The notes beneath the pieces were generated by a model, which was not told where the DNA came from, made no database searches, and saw nothing but the letters and a program-made list of their open reading frames with translations. Shown here in pieces: positions 14,743-24,288 of a stretch of DNA of 64,000 nucleotides. Numbering within the stretch: position 1 is the stretch's first letter; each line of letters begins with the position of its first letter. Where the stretch lies: positions 62,001 to 126,000 of the forward strand of contig NZ_SZTO01000011.1 of NCBI RefSeq assembly GCF_013369385.1. The letters run 5' to 3'. The DNA comes from Vibrio sp. 05-20-BW147. Its GTDB lineage: Bacteria > Pseudomonadota > Gammaproteobacteria > Enterobacterales > Vibrionaceae. A program made the translations under genes and the position numbers.

Positions 14743-15774
14743 TTATTGGCCAGCTTTAAGCTTCATGAAGTAGTCTTCGTACTTCACTGTTTTGTCGCCA
14801 ACGGCGTCTTGCCACTCTACGCGGTCAAGATCTTCTTGTGACGGGAACAGTGGCGCAACATCTTTGAACTTCGCGTTTGACTCAGCAACAGCGGTCAAGT
14901 AACCCGTGTCGTTAGAGATTTGCTCTGCAATTTCTGGACGAAGTAGGAAATCGATCATCTTGTGCGCCGCATCCACGTTTTTCGCACCAGAACTAATTGC
15001 AAAGTTATCTACCCAACCAATGCCGCCTTCTTTAGGAAAAACAAGCGTTAGAGGTAAACCTTCTTTTTGTGCTGCCGCCGCACTGCCGTTCCAAAGCATG
15101 CCAACGCCAACTTCGCCAGACATGTATGGTGCGCCTGGGTTGTCAGAGTTGAATACCAATACGTTTGGCATTAACTTTTGCAGTTCTGCGTACGCTTCAT
15201 CGATTTGTTTTTCATCGGTGGTGTTACCCGAATAACCCAATTTGCGTAGCGCGATATGGAACACTTCACGAGTGTCGTCCATCAACATGACTTGACCTTT
15301 AAGCTCAGGTTTCCATAGGTCTGCCCAGCTTTGGAAGTCATTTGGATCGTACATATCGGTGTTCACAGCAAGACCCGTGATCGCAACAACGTGTGGGATA
15401 GAGTAGTCGTTGTTTGGATCGTAAGGTTTATCTAGATAGTTCTTATCTAAGTTTTTGAAGTTTGTTAGCTTCGATTTATCAATCTTCTGCAACATACCTT
15501 CATCACGCATCTTAGATACGAAGTAGGTAGAAGGTACTACCAGATCATAGCCTTGGTTGTGCGTTTTCAACTTGGCGTACAAGGTTTCGTTCGACTCGTA
15601 AGTCGAGTAAATCACCTTGATACCTGTTTCTTTCGTAAATTGCTCTAGGATATTACTGTTGATGTAAGGACCCCAGTTCATAAACACCAATTCTTTATCT
15701 TCCGCTGCAACCGAACCAGAAAACAGTGAAAGCGCACATGCACTACCAGCTAATAAAGTAGCCCATTTTTTCAT
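14743..15774 (-). CDS. potD: Polyamine-binding protein PotD, diverged paralogue
   Basis: A 343-residue periplasmic binding protein with signal peptide MKKWATLLAGSACALSLFSG. It shares most of its length with the neighbouring PotD (for example YSTYESNETLYAKLKT), but the pocket segments differ: FMNWGPYI in place of the NWT/SEY type, IPHVVAITGLAV in place of IPYIWGATGIG, IGWVDNFAI in place of IFWMDSLAI, and GYLTA in place of GYPTP. A changed polyamine preference is inferred. By position it corresponds to one of V. cholerae PotD1/PotD2. It is bounded by terminators on both sides, so it should have its own promoter or depend on readthrough. Confidence 0.9.
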   Translation of the reverse strand: MKKWATLLAGSACALSLFSGSVAAEDKELVFMNWGPYINSNILEQFTKETGIKVIYSTYESNETLYAKLKTHNQGYDLVVPSTYFVSKMRDEGMLQKIDKSKLTNFKNLDKNYLDKPYDPNNDYSIPHVVAITGLAVNTDMYDPNDFQSWADLWKPELKGQVMLMDDTREVFHIALRKLGYSGNTTDEKQIDEAYAELQKLMPNVLVFNSDNPGAPYMSGEVGVGMLWNGSAAAAQKEGLPLTLVFPKEGGIGWVDNFAISSGAKNVDAAHKMIDFLLRPEIAEQISNDTGYLTAVAESNAKFKDVAPLFPSQEDLDRVEWQDAVGDKTVKYEDYFMKLKAGQ

Positions 15775-15798
15775 TTACGTTAGCTCCAAACCAAACGT

Positions 15799-15810
15799 TG
15801 CCCGAAGGCA
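15799..15810 (-). repeat. Leader hairpin of the first potD
   Basis: On the minus strand TGCC-TTCG-GGCA is a hairpin with a UUCG-type tetraloop about 25 bases before this potD start. Compare the TGCCC/GGGCA hairpin before the other potD. Confidence 0.4.
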
Positions 15811-15816
15811 TTCTTA

Positions 15817-15850
15817 TAAAAAAGCAGAATGGTGAATCACCATTCTGCTT
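15817..15850 (-). terminator. Strong terminator between potC and potD
   Basis: A perfect 14-base stem (15822-15835 with 15837-15850, arms AAGCAGAATGGTGA and its complement) is followed on the minus strand by TTTTTTAT. It lies 28 bases after the potC stop, inside what would otherwise be one operon. Confidence 0.9.
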
Positions 15851-15877
15851 CGCGTTTAAACACAACCAGAAGGCGGT

Positions 15878-16648
15878 TTATTTAACTTTTTCTCTCGCAA
15901 GGATTTGCGAGGTGATCACCAATACGAGTGACACGACCAGCATGACGGTTGCCAATGCGTTGACCTCTGGAGAGATACCCACTTTCACCATTGAGTAGAT
16001 TTTCAGTGGTAGAATCTCGTAAGTCGGGCCCGTCACAAACGAACTGATGATAACGTCATCTAAAGATAGGGTAAAACTCAGCAACCAACCAGCTGCAACA
16101 GCCGGTTTTGCCAATGGCAGAATAATTTGCTTTAGAATCACCCATTCGCTTGCACCAAGGTCTTTTGCTGCTTCAAGCATTTTCACATCAAAACCGTTTA
16201 AGCGGCTATAAACCGTGACCACAACAAATGGCAAACAGAAGGTGATGTGCGCAACCAAAAGAGTAAAGAAACCCAATTGTGCACCCAGCACAAGAAACAG
16301 CGCCAATAGAGAAATAGCCATCACAATATCCGGAGACATCATAACGACAAACAGCATACCGTTGACTGCACTTTTGCCTTTGAACTGGTAGCGGAATAGG
16401 GCAACCGCCGTCAAACTGCCGATAATCGTTGCTGCAGTTGCTGAAAAAATCGCAACGTTAAACGAGTGCCATGCAGCTTGCATCAAGCTGTCGTTATTCA
16501 CTAGCGCGTGATACCACTTGGTGGTGAATCCGCCCCATTTCATACCAAACTTGTTTTCGTTAAACGAGTTGGCAATCAATACGATGATTGGTAAATACAA
16601 AAACGCATAAACCAACGTCATAAAGCTAAATCTAACTGTACGTCCCAT
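15878..16648 (-). CDS. potC: Polyamine ABC transporter permease PotC
   Basis: An inner-membrane permease of 256 residues with six predicted helices. The binding-protein-dependent transport signature is seen as [25 protein letters not shown], the loop that docks on PotA. FSLTLSLDDVIISSFVTGP is typical of PotC. It forms the channel with PotB. Its start shares one base with the potB stop (TAATG), showing tight coupling. A strong terminator follows. Confidence 0.95.
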   Translation of the reverse strand: MGRTVRFSFMTLVYAFLYLPIIVLIANSFNENKFGMKWGGFTTKWYHALVNNDSLMQAAWHSFNVAIFSATAATIIGSLTAVALFRYQFKGKSAVNGMLFVVMMSPDIVMAISLLALFLVLGAQLGFFTLLVAHITFCLPFVVVTVYSRLNGFDVKMLEAAKDLGASEWVILKQIILPLAKPAVAAGWLLSFTLSLDDVIISSFVTGPTYEILPLKIYSMVKVGISPEVNALATVMLVVSLVLVITSQILAREKVK

Positions 16649-17508
16649 TAGTCCAGCTCCACTTTCTTATTCAACAATTTACCCGCGCGATAGTAGGCAT
16701 AAAGCATAATCGCCATTGCAATGGTCAACGCAATACTGGTCGCCGCCCCAAATGGCCAATCACGGGCATTAAGCACTTGGCTCTTAATGACGTTACCAAT
16801 CAGCAAGTTTTTCGCACCACCAAGCAAGTCTGAAATGTAGAACATGCCCAGAGCAGGGAGGAGAACCAACAAACAACCGCCGATAATGCCAGGCATGGTC
16901 AATGGCAGAATGACCTTTGTTAGCGTCTGGAACTTATTTGCACCTAAGTCTTTTGCCGCTTCGATATACGTGTCGTCCAGCTTTTCAATGGCTGAGTACA
17001 ACGGCAAAATCATGAATGGCAGTAGAATGTATACCAAGCCAATCATAACCGCGGTTTCGGTAAACATAATGCGTATCGGTGTATCAATCAGGCCAACGCT
17101 TAGCAGCGCTTTATTGAGAACACCTTGCGTTCCCAACACAACTTTTAGCCCATAGGTGCGGATCAGTGAGTTGGTCCAGAAAGGCACAATCACTAAAAAC
17201 AGCATAATTGGACGCCATTTGTGTGGCATCTTGGCCACAATGTAAGCGAATGGGTAGCCCACTACCAAACAGATAAGGGTTGCCACAATCGCCATATAGA
17301 AGGAGTGCAGCAACACTTTCACGTACAAAGGATCGAGCAAACGCGCGTAGTTATCCAATGTAAACGTCATCTCAATGAGGTTAGCTTCATCACGCGTCAG
17401 AAAACTGGTGCCAATGATCATCAGGTTTGGAATCAGTACAAAAAGAACCAACCAACCGACAATCAGCGTGATAATGGCGTTTTGAAGACTAAATTTCTTG
17501 CTCATCAC
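16648..17508 (-). CDS. potB: Polyamine ABC transporter permease PotB
   Basis: A 286-residue permease with six helices, partner of PotC. The ATPase-docking loop reads [26 protein letters not shown] at about residues 187-212. [18 protein letters not shown] is a PotB hallmark. The start (two ATGs at 17508 and 17505) lies inside the last codons of potA, a 20-base overlap, so potA and potB are translationally coupled. Confidence 0.95.
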   Translation of the reverse strand: MMSKKFSLQNAIITLIVGWLVLFVLIPNLMIIGTSFLTRDEANLIEMTFTLDNYARLLDPLYVKVLLHSFYMAIVATLICLVVGYPFAYIVAKMPHKWRPIMLFLVIVPFWTNSLIRTYGLKVVLGTQGVLNKALLSVGLIDTPIRIMFTETAVMIGLVYILLPFMILPLYSAIEKLDDTYIEAAKDLGANKFQTLTKVILPLTMPGIIGGCLLVLLPALGMFYISDLLGGAKNLLIGNVIKSQVLNARDWPFGAATSIALTIAMAIMLYAYYRAGKLLNKKVELD

Positions 17509-18622
17509 TTAGTACCACTTCCCAGCTTTCAACCCAAGTAATGGCGACTTTTTGTCCCAAAGAGTGGTCCACATCAGGATCATCTTCGTTAAAGAACTCG
17601 CTTACCATTACACGCATGCCAGATTCCGTTTCAATAACAGAATCAAGAGTCATCCCTTTGTAAGTACGCTCGGTAACGTGACCGACAATACCTTTCTCTT
17701 CGGATTCTTTGATCTCTTCAATACGTAAGTCTTCTGGACGAAGTAGTACTTGCAGTTTCTGACCTTCCGTTACCGGCTCATCAAAATAAACCACAGAGTC
17801 AACACCTTCAATTTCTGCACGAATGCGTTTTTCGTCAAGGCGTTCTTTTGCTGTTGCTTCAAAAACGTTGATTTCGCCAATGAAACGCGCAACAAATAAA
17901 TTTTTCGGATCTTCGTAGATTTCGCGAGGTGAACCATCTTGCTCGATAACGCCTGAGCGCATGACGATAATGCGGTCTGACATCGATAGTGCTTCTTCCT
18001 GATCGTGCGTGACGAAAATGAAGGTGATGCCAAGCTGGCGCTGTAGCTGCTTAAGCTCAATCTGCATTTGCTTACGTAATTTGTAATCAAGCGCTGATAG
18101 GGATTCATCAAGTAATAGTACTTTTGGTTTGTTCACCACAGCACGCGCAATTGCAATACGCTGCTGTTGACCACCAGAAAGCTGATGAGGTTTACGCTGA
18201 GCCATGCTTTCAAGGCGAACCATTTTAAGTGCGTCCATTACACGAGGTTCTATCTCAGACGAAGGCACTTTTTGCATACGTAGACCAAATGCGACATTAT
18301 CAAAAACGGTCATATGCGGGAAAAGCGCATAGCTTTGGAATACGGTGTTGACATGCCTTTGTTCCGCAGGAACATGAGTGACATCCTGATTGTCGATCGT
18401 AATTTGGCCGTTATCTGCAGTTTCAAAACCTGCGATCATACGTAAAACCGTTGTTTTACCACAGCCAGAAGGCCCAAGAATCGTTAAAAATTCACCGTGA
18501 TTAACGTCTAGGTTTAAATTACCGATGATTTCCTTACCATCGAAACTCTTACTGATACCAGATAAACGGATTACTGGTTGTCCTGCGTGTTTTTTAGCGT
18601 TCAACGTCTGTATTTCTCCCAC
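17489..18622 (-). CDS. potA: Polyamine ABC transporter ATPase PotA
   Basis: The ATPase that drives polyamine import. Walker [10 protein letters not shown], the signature LSGGQQQR and Walker [13 protein letters not shown] are intact, followed by a C-terminal TOBE regulatory domain ([12 protein letters not shown] onward). I set the start at the GTG at 18622 ([11 protein letters not shown]), which fits Vibrio PotA as I remember it at about 377 residues; an in-frame GTG at 18631 and a TTG at 18607 behind GGGAGA are alternatives. It is first in the potABC unit. Confidence 0.93.
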   Translation of the reverse strand: MGEIQTLNAKKHAGQPVIRLSGISKSFDGKEIIGNLNLDVNHGEFLTILGPSGCGKTTVLRMIAGFETADNGQITIDNQDVTHVPAEQRHVNTVFQSYALFPHMTVFDNVAFGLRMQKVPSSEIEPRVMDALKMVRLESMAQRKPHQLSGGQQQRIAIARAVVNKPKVLLLDESLSALDYKLRKQMQIELKQLQRQLGITFIFVTHDQEEALSMSDRIIVMRSGVIEQDGSPREIYEDPKNLFVARFIGEINVFEATAKERLDEKRIRAEIEGVDSVVYFDEPVTEGQKLQVLLRPEDLRIEEIKESEEKGIVGHVTERTYKGMTLDSVIETESGMRVMVSEFFNEDDPDVDHSLGQKVAITWVESWEVVLSDEQEI

Positions 18623-18996
18623 ATTGGTCACGTAACTCGTATGACCTGTAGTAATTCACAATAAGGCGCGCATGATAATCACCAAAAGTGTGAAATTAAA
18701 GTAATTTCTCATGTCAAAACGGAAAAAGTTTTTCAGGTAAAAAACTCGATTAGTTACCATACTAATACATAGGATAAAGTGAATTTTCCAAGTGATTGAA
18801 TGAATGTCAAAATATCCTGTAACAAACTGTTCTGTCGCCTATAGTTTTCAAGCGGTTAATTATCAATCAATTTGCAAATAAAGCAAGCAGTTGGTTAGCA
18901 AACAGAGTTTAGCAAACGTCAGATTTCAGTATAATGAATGCCTTTCTTATCAAGACAAACTTTTACAGCAGATAAGCAAGTCAGCTTAGGATATCT
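18623..18996. other. Divergent gap between potA and the membrane protein gene
   Basis: This 374-base AT-rich gap must hold the pot promoter on the minus strand and the promoter of the next gene on the plus strand. It contains a perfect TATAAT at 18930-18935 and a short direct repeat TTAGCAAAC at 18895-18903 and 18909-18917. No gene is supported. Confidence 0.5.
18908..18935 (+). promoter_or_regulatory. Likely promoter of the 18997 gene cluster
   Basis: TATAAT at 18930-18935 is a perfect -10 box. The -35 candidate TTTAGC at 18908-18913, 16 bases upstream, is weak. The start codon follows 61 bases after the -10 box. Confidence 0.5.
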
Positions 18997-19794
18997 ATGA
19001 AAAACGAATTCGAGAAAGAGATAAACATCGGCGGCACAGTGGAAAGGGCACTGTCTGGTCAATATGAACTTAAAGCAGGCGCTATTTTTAGTGAAGCCTG
19101 GAACAAAACGCTGACACATTTTTTCAGCTTTTCACCCGCCATTGTCGCATTACTGGTTTTGCAGTTGGTGATTTTTTATATTGCTTTACAACTGCAGTTA
19201 GGCGATCCCAGCATCATTCTTGACGCAGTTGTAAACCCAGAGTTGCTCAATGAAGAGATCGTTTCCGCAATCTATATTGGCAATTTTAGTTATGAAGTGA
19301 TTAGCGCACCGATTTTTGCAGGCGTAAGCCTTATGGCGATGAGTCATGCTGCGGGTTTAAACACCAAAACACGCCATATCACAAAAGGGTTGCAGTATAC
19401 TATTCCAGTTATCTTGGCAACATTGTTTAGTCTTATGTTGCAAGGCGTTCTTGGGATGATATTTCCACTGCTTTCGCTCTATTTATCAATGGCATTTAGC
19501 CATTCAATTTTGCTGATCTGTGAGAAACAAATACCTCCAATGCAATCTTTGCTTCTTTCACTACGCGCAATCAATCGCAAGATTCTTGTAGTCTCCGGGC
19601 TTTATCTAATCGTCATGCTGATGTTTGCACTTGCCACAGTCTTCTACGGAATTGGATTGATTTTCGTCTTACCATTCTTCTTCCACCTGAAAGGCATCCT
19701 TTATCGTGAAATGTTTGGTATCCGACTTAAAGTGATCGCTACCTCAAGCACTGATGATAACAACGACAATAACTCACAGGTTTTTAATGCTTAG
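18997..19794 (+). CDS. Multi-helix membrane protein of unknown function
   Basis: A 265-residue inner-membrane protein with about five or six hydrophobic helices and a soluble N-terminal stretch of roughly 45 residues. I do not recognise a named family. A conserved-looking segment is YTIPVILATLFSLMLQGVLG. The ribosome site AGGATAT precedes the ATG. Its last eight bases overlap the likely start of the Bax-like gene (ATGCTTAG), so the two are coupled. A role in envelope or cell-wall processes is only inferred from that partner. Confidence 0.75.
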   Translation: MKNEFEKEINIGGTVERALSGQYELKAGAIFSEAWNKTLTHFFSFSPAIVALLVLQLVIFYIALQLQLGDPSIILDAVVNPELLNEEIVSAIYIGNFSYEVISAPIFAGVSLMAMSHAAGLNTKTRHITKGLQYTIPVILATLFSLMLQGVLGMIFPLLSLYLSMAFSHSILLICEKQIPPMQSLLLSLRAINRKILVVSGLYLIVMLMFALATVFYGIGLIFVLPFFFHLKGILYREMFGIRLKVIATSSTDDNNDNNSQVFNA

Positions 19795-20578
19795 TTACCA
19801 CTCAAAATCTATCTTTCTCAAAACTGCTGCTGTTACGCTACTTGCTGCCTTTTCCTGTATTGGTCCTTATCTACATTACAAAGAGCGAGCCGCAAGCGAG
19901 CAAGAAAAGAACATACATTCGCTCCCAGACTTTGCGTCCTTCGACGACGTGACTCAAAAGAAAAAAGCATTTTTTGACTTTTTGCGACCTATGGTTGCGA
20001 TAGAAAACCAGCGAGTTTTACAGGAGCGCGCATTTCTCGAGTCGTTAGATCTCGAAAACATAACCTCAAAGCAGCGCGACAGGCTAACTAAGCTTGCATT
20101 GAGTTACGATGTCACACTATCAATAGAAGAAGCGAGTGAGGACTCTATCAACGAGTTGATGGTAAGGGCGAACGTACTACCTGAAGCGCTTGTCATGATT
20201 CAAGCGGCCAACGAATCAGCTTGGGGCACCTCTCGTTTTGCTCGTCAAGCAAACAACCTCTTTGGTCAATGGTGCTATACACCAGGATGTGGTGTGGTTC
20301 CGCTTGAACGTAACGAAGGTGCTTTCCACGAAGTGGCGAAGTTTTCTTCGGTTCAAGATTCGGTTCATGGCTATTTTATGAACGTTAATCGTAATCGTGC
20401 ATACAAAGAACTGCGTGAGATCCGCGCCACTCTTGATATGCAAGGTCGCGATCTACAAAGCGTCTCCGTGGCGACAGAACTGACGAATGGCCTGCTTTCA
20501 TATTCAGAGAGAGGGCAGGATTATGTTGATGATTTGCAAGCGATGATCCGCCACAATGCAGAATTTTGGACAAACTAA
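19787..20578 (+). CDS. Bax-like glucosaminidase-domain protein
   Basis: A 263-residue secreted or membrane-anchored peptidoglycan glucosaminidase-type protein. The start is taken as the ATG at 19787, which gives an N-terminal signal anchor; an upstream in-frame start at 19754 lies within the preceding gene. The family motif with the catalytic Glu is seen as QAANESAWGTSRFARQANNLFG, followed by QWCYTPGCGVVP and YSERGQDYVDDL. It resembles E. coli Bax (about 274 residues). It probably trims cell-wall glycan; the physiological role of Bax is unclear. Confidence 0.85.
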   Translation: MLSYHSKSIFLKTAAVTLLAAFSCIGPYLHYKERAASEQEKNIHSLPDFASFDDVTQKKKAFFDFLRPMVAIENQRVLQERAFLESLDLENITSKQRDRLTKLALSYDVTLSIEEASEDSINELMVRANVLPEALVMIQAANESAWGTSRFARQANNLFGQWCYTPGCGVVPLERNEGAFHEVAKFSSVQDSVHGYFMNVNRNRAYKELREIRATLDMQGRDLQSVSVATELTNGLLSYSERGQDYVDDLQAMIRHNAEFWTN

Positions 20579-20596
20579 AAAAATAAGAGAAATAGA

Positions 20597-21259
20597 ATGA
20601 ATAAGATTGGCCTCACCTTACTCTGTACCGCCTTATCCTCTTTCGTGGTAACACCGGTATCTGCGCAAGAATACATGTTTACCTACTCAAAACTCTTTTC
20701 TCAATTAAAAAACAATACCAAAGAGGGGCATGAAGACGTTAAGGTCGGCATTTTTTTCGTTAATCCTCAAACCAAACAGCTTTGTAATATTGAAAAAGCA
20801 TGGATGGAAAAAGAGGGGCATTACGAAGAATTTATGATTCCCGCATCAAAGGAATTACCGCTACCAATAGACAACAACCTTAAGTCAGCAAATCCACTGG
20901 TTTTTGTTCAGACACCGCAAGATATGCGCTGTGACTACTCGCTCGTTGTGATGACCAAGCAGCCATTACAAGGAAAAGTGACGTATGAGCAGCTAGAGCC
21001 ACTCATGCCACAGATGAAAACCTTGTTGGATGATTTGGGCGGCATGTTTTCTAGCTGGTTCACGCCTGATGTAGAAGGGGTGACAATGGAGTTCGCCGAT
21101 CAATTGAACGACATGATTACCTTCTCCAATGGGCAGAAAAAAGCGATCGTCAACGGTAAGGTGCAAGTGGCACTTAGTGAGATAGGCGAAACTGGCTATA
21201 TGGTGTTACCGCAGCCCACTATGCGCGTTTTGCCTTACTTACCTGCGGCTAAGAAGTAA
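20597..21259 (+). CDS. Exported protein, DUF2987 family
   Basis: A 220-residue protein with a clear signal peptide (MNKIGLTLLCTALSSFVVTPVSAQ). The region YSKLFSQLKNNTKEGHEDVKVGIFF and the pair of cysteines (LCNIEKAW, MRCDYSLVV) recall DUF2987 proteins of Vibrio and Shewanella, whose function is unknown. It follows the Bax-like gene by 18 bases and ends the three-gene unit before a terminator. A periplasmic or outer-membrane location is predicted. Confidence 0.7.
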   Translation: MNKIGLTLLCTALSSFVVTPVSAQEYMFTYSKLFSQLKNNTKEGHEDVKVGIFFVNPQTKQLCNIEKAWMEKEGHYEEFMIPASKELPLPIDNNLKSANPLVFVQTPQDMRCDYSLVVMTKQPLQGKVTYEQLEPLMPQMKTLLDDLGGMFSSWFTPDVEGVTMEFADQLNDMITFSNGQKKAIVNGKVQVALSEIGETGYMVLPQPTMRVLPYLPAAKK

Positions 21260-21285
21260 TGAGTTGAACACTCAAGTGATAAAAC

Positions 21286-21316
21286 AAAGGCTACCAACAT
21301 GGTAGCCTTTATTGTT
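21286..21316. terminator. Bidirectional terminator between DUF2987 gene and ttcA
   Basis: AAAGGCTACC-aacat-GGTAGCCTTT is followed by ATTGTTTTT on the plus strand and by TTTGTTTT on the minus strand. The flanking genes converge. Confidence 0.85.
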
Positions 21317-21328
21317 TTTGCAAACTGA

Positions 21329-22261
21329 TTAAATATTGGCCACATCTAGCTTTAAGCTTGGATCAAACTCTTGCACCATATCTTCATCTTCGACGGTTGC
21401 AACAGGCATTTCTTCTTTGTCGAAACCGATATCACCACCGTTAATCACGCCTGAATCTTTGTTGATCGATTTAAAATCAAACAACTCAAAATCCGCTAAA
21501 TGGCTTGGCACCACATTCTGCATTGCGCGGAACATTGTCTCAATACGACCTGGGAAACGCTTATCCCAGTCATTCAGCATCTGTTTGATATTTTGACGCT
21601 GCAAGTTTGGTTGAGAGCCACATAGGTTACATGGAATGATAGGGTAGCCGGTCATATCTGAATATTTGATGATGTCTTTCTCACGGCAGTAGGCCAGTGG
21701 ACGAATCACAACGTGTTCACCATTATCTGAAACCAGCTTAGGTGGCATACCTTTCATTTTTCCACCGTAGAACATGTTTAGAAACAAGGTCTCTAGTATG
21801 TCGTCACGATGGTGGCCTAGTGCAATTTTTGTTGCGCCGAGTTCTTTTGCTGTACGGTACAAAATACCACGACGTAAGCGAGAACAAAGTGAACAGGTCG
21901 TTTTACCTTCAGGAATCTTATCTTGAACGATCGAGTAGGTATCTTCTTCTACGATCTTATATTCCACACCTAAACTTTCTAGGTATTCAGGCAGTACATG
22001 TGCTGGAAAGCCAGGTTGCTTTTGGTCAAGGTTAACAGCGACAAGAGAAAAGGAGATTGGTGCACTTTTTTGTAAGCTCATCAGAATGTCTAACATGGTA
22101 AAGCTGTCTTTACCGCCAGACAAACACACCATAATACGGTCACCGTCTTCGATCATGTTGAAGTCCGCAATCGCTTGGCCTGTATTACGACGAATACGCT
22201 TTTGTAACTTGTTGAAGTTATATTGTTGAGCTTTAGTGCGCTCTTGAATTTGCTCTGTCAT
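21329..22261 (-). CDS. ttcA: tRNA 2-thiocytidine synthetase TtcA
   Basis: TtcA makes 2-thiocytidine at position 32 of several tRNAs, using ATP and an oxygen-sensitive 4Fe-4S cluster. The 310-residue protein has the PP-loop SGGKDS at 48-53 and cysteines at 123 and 126 (CSLC) and 212 and 215 (CNLC). The cluster ligands in this family come from these two CxxC pairs. It lies downstream of uspE and fnr on the same strand, the order seen in other gamma-proteobacteria. Confidence 0.96.
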   Translation of the reverse strand: MTEQIQERTKAQQYNFNKLQKRIRRNTGQAIADFNMIEDGDRIMVCLSGGKDSFTMLDILMSLQKSAPISFSLVAVNLDQKQPGFPAHVLPEYLESLGVEYKIVEEDTYSIVQDKIPEGKTTCSLCSRLRRGILYRTAKELGATKIALGHHRDDILETLFLNMFYGGKMKGMPPKLVSDNGEHVVIRPLAYCREKDIIKYSDMTGYPIIPCNLCGSQPNLQRQNIKQMLNDWDKRFPGRIETMFRAMQNVVPSHLADFELFDFKSINKDSGVINGGDIGFDKEEMPVATVEDEDMVQEFDPSLKLDVANI

Positions 22262-22340
22262 CGGCTGTTAGTCTTAAAACACATCAAAATAAATGAAGTG
22301 CGTATGATACGGATAAATTTCCAAGATGCCAGTACCGGAC

Positions 22341-22369
22341 AAAAAAATCCCGGGCTTAATTACCCGGGA
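22341..22369 (-). terminator. Terminator of uspE
   Basis: On the minus strand TCCCGGG-taattaag-CCCGGGA is followed by TTTTTTTG, eight bases beyond the uspE stop. Confidence 0.85.
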
Positions 22370-22376
22370 GTTTAAG

Positions 22377-23324
22377 TTATGAAGCTGTCGTTGGATCTAA
22401 TGGACTCACGTAGCCTTTTGGCTTCAGCGCTAATACATCACAGTTGATTTTATCAATCACATGCTCGGCGGTGTTGCCGATAAACACAGCGGAGAGGCCA
22501 GTACGTCCCGTGGTTCCAAGAATCACCATTGCGGCATTCAGCTTTTCGGCGGCAGAAGGAATGACATCCTCTGGTAAGCCTTGTTCTACAATAGTGTGTT
22601 CTTCATCAATACCATGCTGCTGTCTCAGCGCTTTCATGGCTGTTAGATGATGCCCACGAACGGCATCTGTATAGGTTGTCGGATCAAACTCTGGAAGTTC
22701 TATCGTGATATTGGCTGGCGTCACTGGGTACGCATTGACAAGATACGCTTCTGCATCTAAACGGTTCGTGATCTCTTTTAGTCTTTCAACCATACTATTG
22801 TTTAACTCAAGGTGAGTTTCGTTTTCAGAACCAACATGAACTGAAGCAAGGATATTGGCATGCTCTGGCCAATCGGCATTTTTGATCAGCAACACGGGGA
22901 TAGGGCACTTGCGTAATAAATGCCAGTCAGTAGGTGTAAAGATAACCGACTCTAGAACGTCGTGTTTACGAGTTCCTTTAATCAAAATGTCGTGACCACC
23001 GCCGAAGACTTCTGCAATGATTGCTTCGTACGGACGGTTATGCCAAACCACTTTTATCTCAAACTCGACGGAATCATCTAAATAGGGCTCTGCAATCTTT
23101 TTCAACCACTGCTCGCGCTGAAAAATAACACCACGTCTCATTGCATCACGTTCATCAATAGACAGCATTGACGTCATGTCATATGAGAAATCGTATATCG
23201 ATAAAAAGAAGGTTATGTGACTTTTAGAAACGCTCTTTTTCGCTAATTGTACTGCTCTTGCCAATGCAGGTTGCTCATCTTTATTGATGTCTGCAACAAC
23301 GAGGATTTTACTATAAATACTCAT
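22377..23324 (-). CDS. uspE: Universal stress protein UspE
   Basis: A cytoplasmic protein of 315 residues with two tandem Usp domains (about 1-150 and 158-305). The second ends in the nucleotide-loop type motif GTTGRTGLSAVFIGNTAEHVI. UspE supports survival, motility and aggregation under stress in E. coli. As there, it lies directly downstream of fnr on the same strand, separated by a terminator-like hairpin. Confidence 0.95.
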   Translation of the reverse strand: MSIYSKILVVADINKDEQPALARAVQLAKKSVSKSHITFFLSIYDFSYDMTSMLSIDERDAMRRGVIFQREQWLKKIAEPYLDDSVEFEIKVVWHNRPYEAIIAEVFGGGHDILIKGTRKHDVLESVIFTPTDWHLLRKCPIPVLLIKNADWPEHANILASVHVGSENETHLELNNSMVERLKEITNRLDAEAYLVNAYPVTPANITIELPEFDPTTYTDAVRGHHLTAMKALRQQHGIDEEHTIVEQGLPEDVIPSAAEKLNAAMVILGTTGRTGLSAVFIGNTAEHVIDKINCDVLALKPKGYVSPLDPTTAS

Positions 23325-23418
23325 ATTTCAGCCCACTTATGTTGTAGAACCATATAAATACTTTAGCGTAAAAAAAGGAGAAATATTAGGATATTACGAA
23401 GAGAATGAAGAAAAGTAT

Positions 23419-23444
23419 GATGTAGCTCAGGATTGAGCCACATC
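23419..23444 (-). terminator. Probable terminator of fnr
   Basis: On the minus strand GATGTGGCTCA-atcc-TGAGCTACATC forms a stem with one mismatch, followed by a T-rich tail (ATACTTTTC), twelve bases after the fnr stop. Confidence 0.6.
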
Positions 23445-23456
23445 ACCTATAAGGAT

Positions 23457-24203
23457 TTAGTTTTTCGAAACGCCCGCTAGCTCCATCAAAGCATCGTGGT
23501 CAAGGATAGTGATGTACTTACCTTTAACACTGAGCATTTCCGATTTCTGAAAACGCCCTAGTAAACGGCTAATGGTTTCAACGGTTAGACCTAGGTAATT
23601 ACCAATATCACCACGAGTCATCGTAAGTCGAAACTCACGTGGGCTAAATCCACGCTGGGAGAAGCGAGTTGAAAGGTTATACAAGAAAGCAGCCAAACGC
23701 TCCTCTGCGTTCTTTTTTGAAAGAAGCAGAATCATCTCTTGATCGCCTTTAATCTCGTTACTCATCAGACGCATAATTTGCTGACGTAACTTTGGCATTT
23801 TACCTGAAAGGTCATCTAAAATTTCATACGGGATTTCACAAACCATTGATGTTTCAAGTGCTTGAGCAAAGCTAGGATGGCTATCACCAGTAATAGCATC
23901 AAAACCAACCAAATCGCCCGCTAAGTGAAACGCTGTAATCTGCTCATCACCCTGCTCAGTGATCGTGTAACTCTTAATGGTACCCGAACGAATGGCATAC
24001 AGAGACTTCAATACGTCACCTGCTTTAAAAAGTTCTTGCCCTTTTTGAATCGGTTTTTTACGTTCGATGATCTGGTCTAGTTGATCTAATTCAGCTTCGT
24101 TCAATGTAAACGGAATACACAATTGGCTGATACTACAATCTTGACAATGAATCGCACAACCGCCTGACTGGATGCGCTTTGTCGCAGGTTTTTCAGAAAT
24201 CAT
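23457..24203 (-). CDS. fnr: Oxygen-responsive regulator FNR
   Basis: FNR is the 4Fe-4S global regulator that switches cells to anaerobic respiration. The 248-residue protein keeps the cluster ligands Cys20, Cys23 and Cys29 ([14 protein letters not shown], with Cys16) and Cys122 (SMVCEIP), a cAMP-type beta-roll, and a helix-turn-helix with the FNR recognition helix [12 protein letters not shown]. It is nearly identical to E. coli FNR. It follows the cbb3 oxidase genes on the same strand and may control both that cluster and the formate dehydrogenase. Confidence 0.97.
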   Translation of the reverse strand: MISEKPATKRIQSGGCAIHCQDCSISQLCIPFTLNEAELDQLDQIIERKKPIQKGQELFKAGDVLKSLYAIRSGTIKSYTITEQGDEQITAFHLAGDLVGFDAITGDSHPSFAQALETSMVCEIPYEILDDLSGKMPKLRQQIMRLMSNEIKGDQEMILLLSKKNAEERLAAFLYNLSTRFSQRGFSPREFRLTMTRGDIGNYLGLTVETISRLLGRFQKSEMLSVKGKYITILDHDALMELAGVSKN

Positions 24204-24288
24204 AACAACCTTTCACTATTTGATATACGTCAATATTTTAGCATTGCTTAATACTAAAGGATAGTAAAAAAAATGTTCTAGCCCTTAG

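Noticed and set aside
14743..15774. Reading the two potD genes as a recent duplication
   Set aside because: The two proteins differ at many positions, including the pocket, so the duplication is old.
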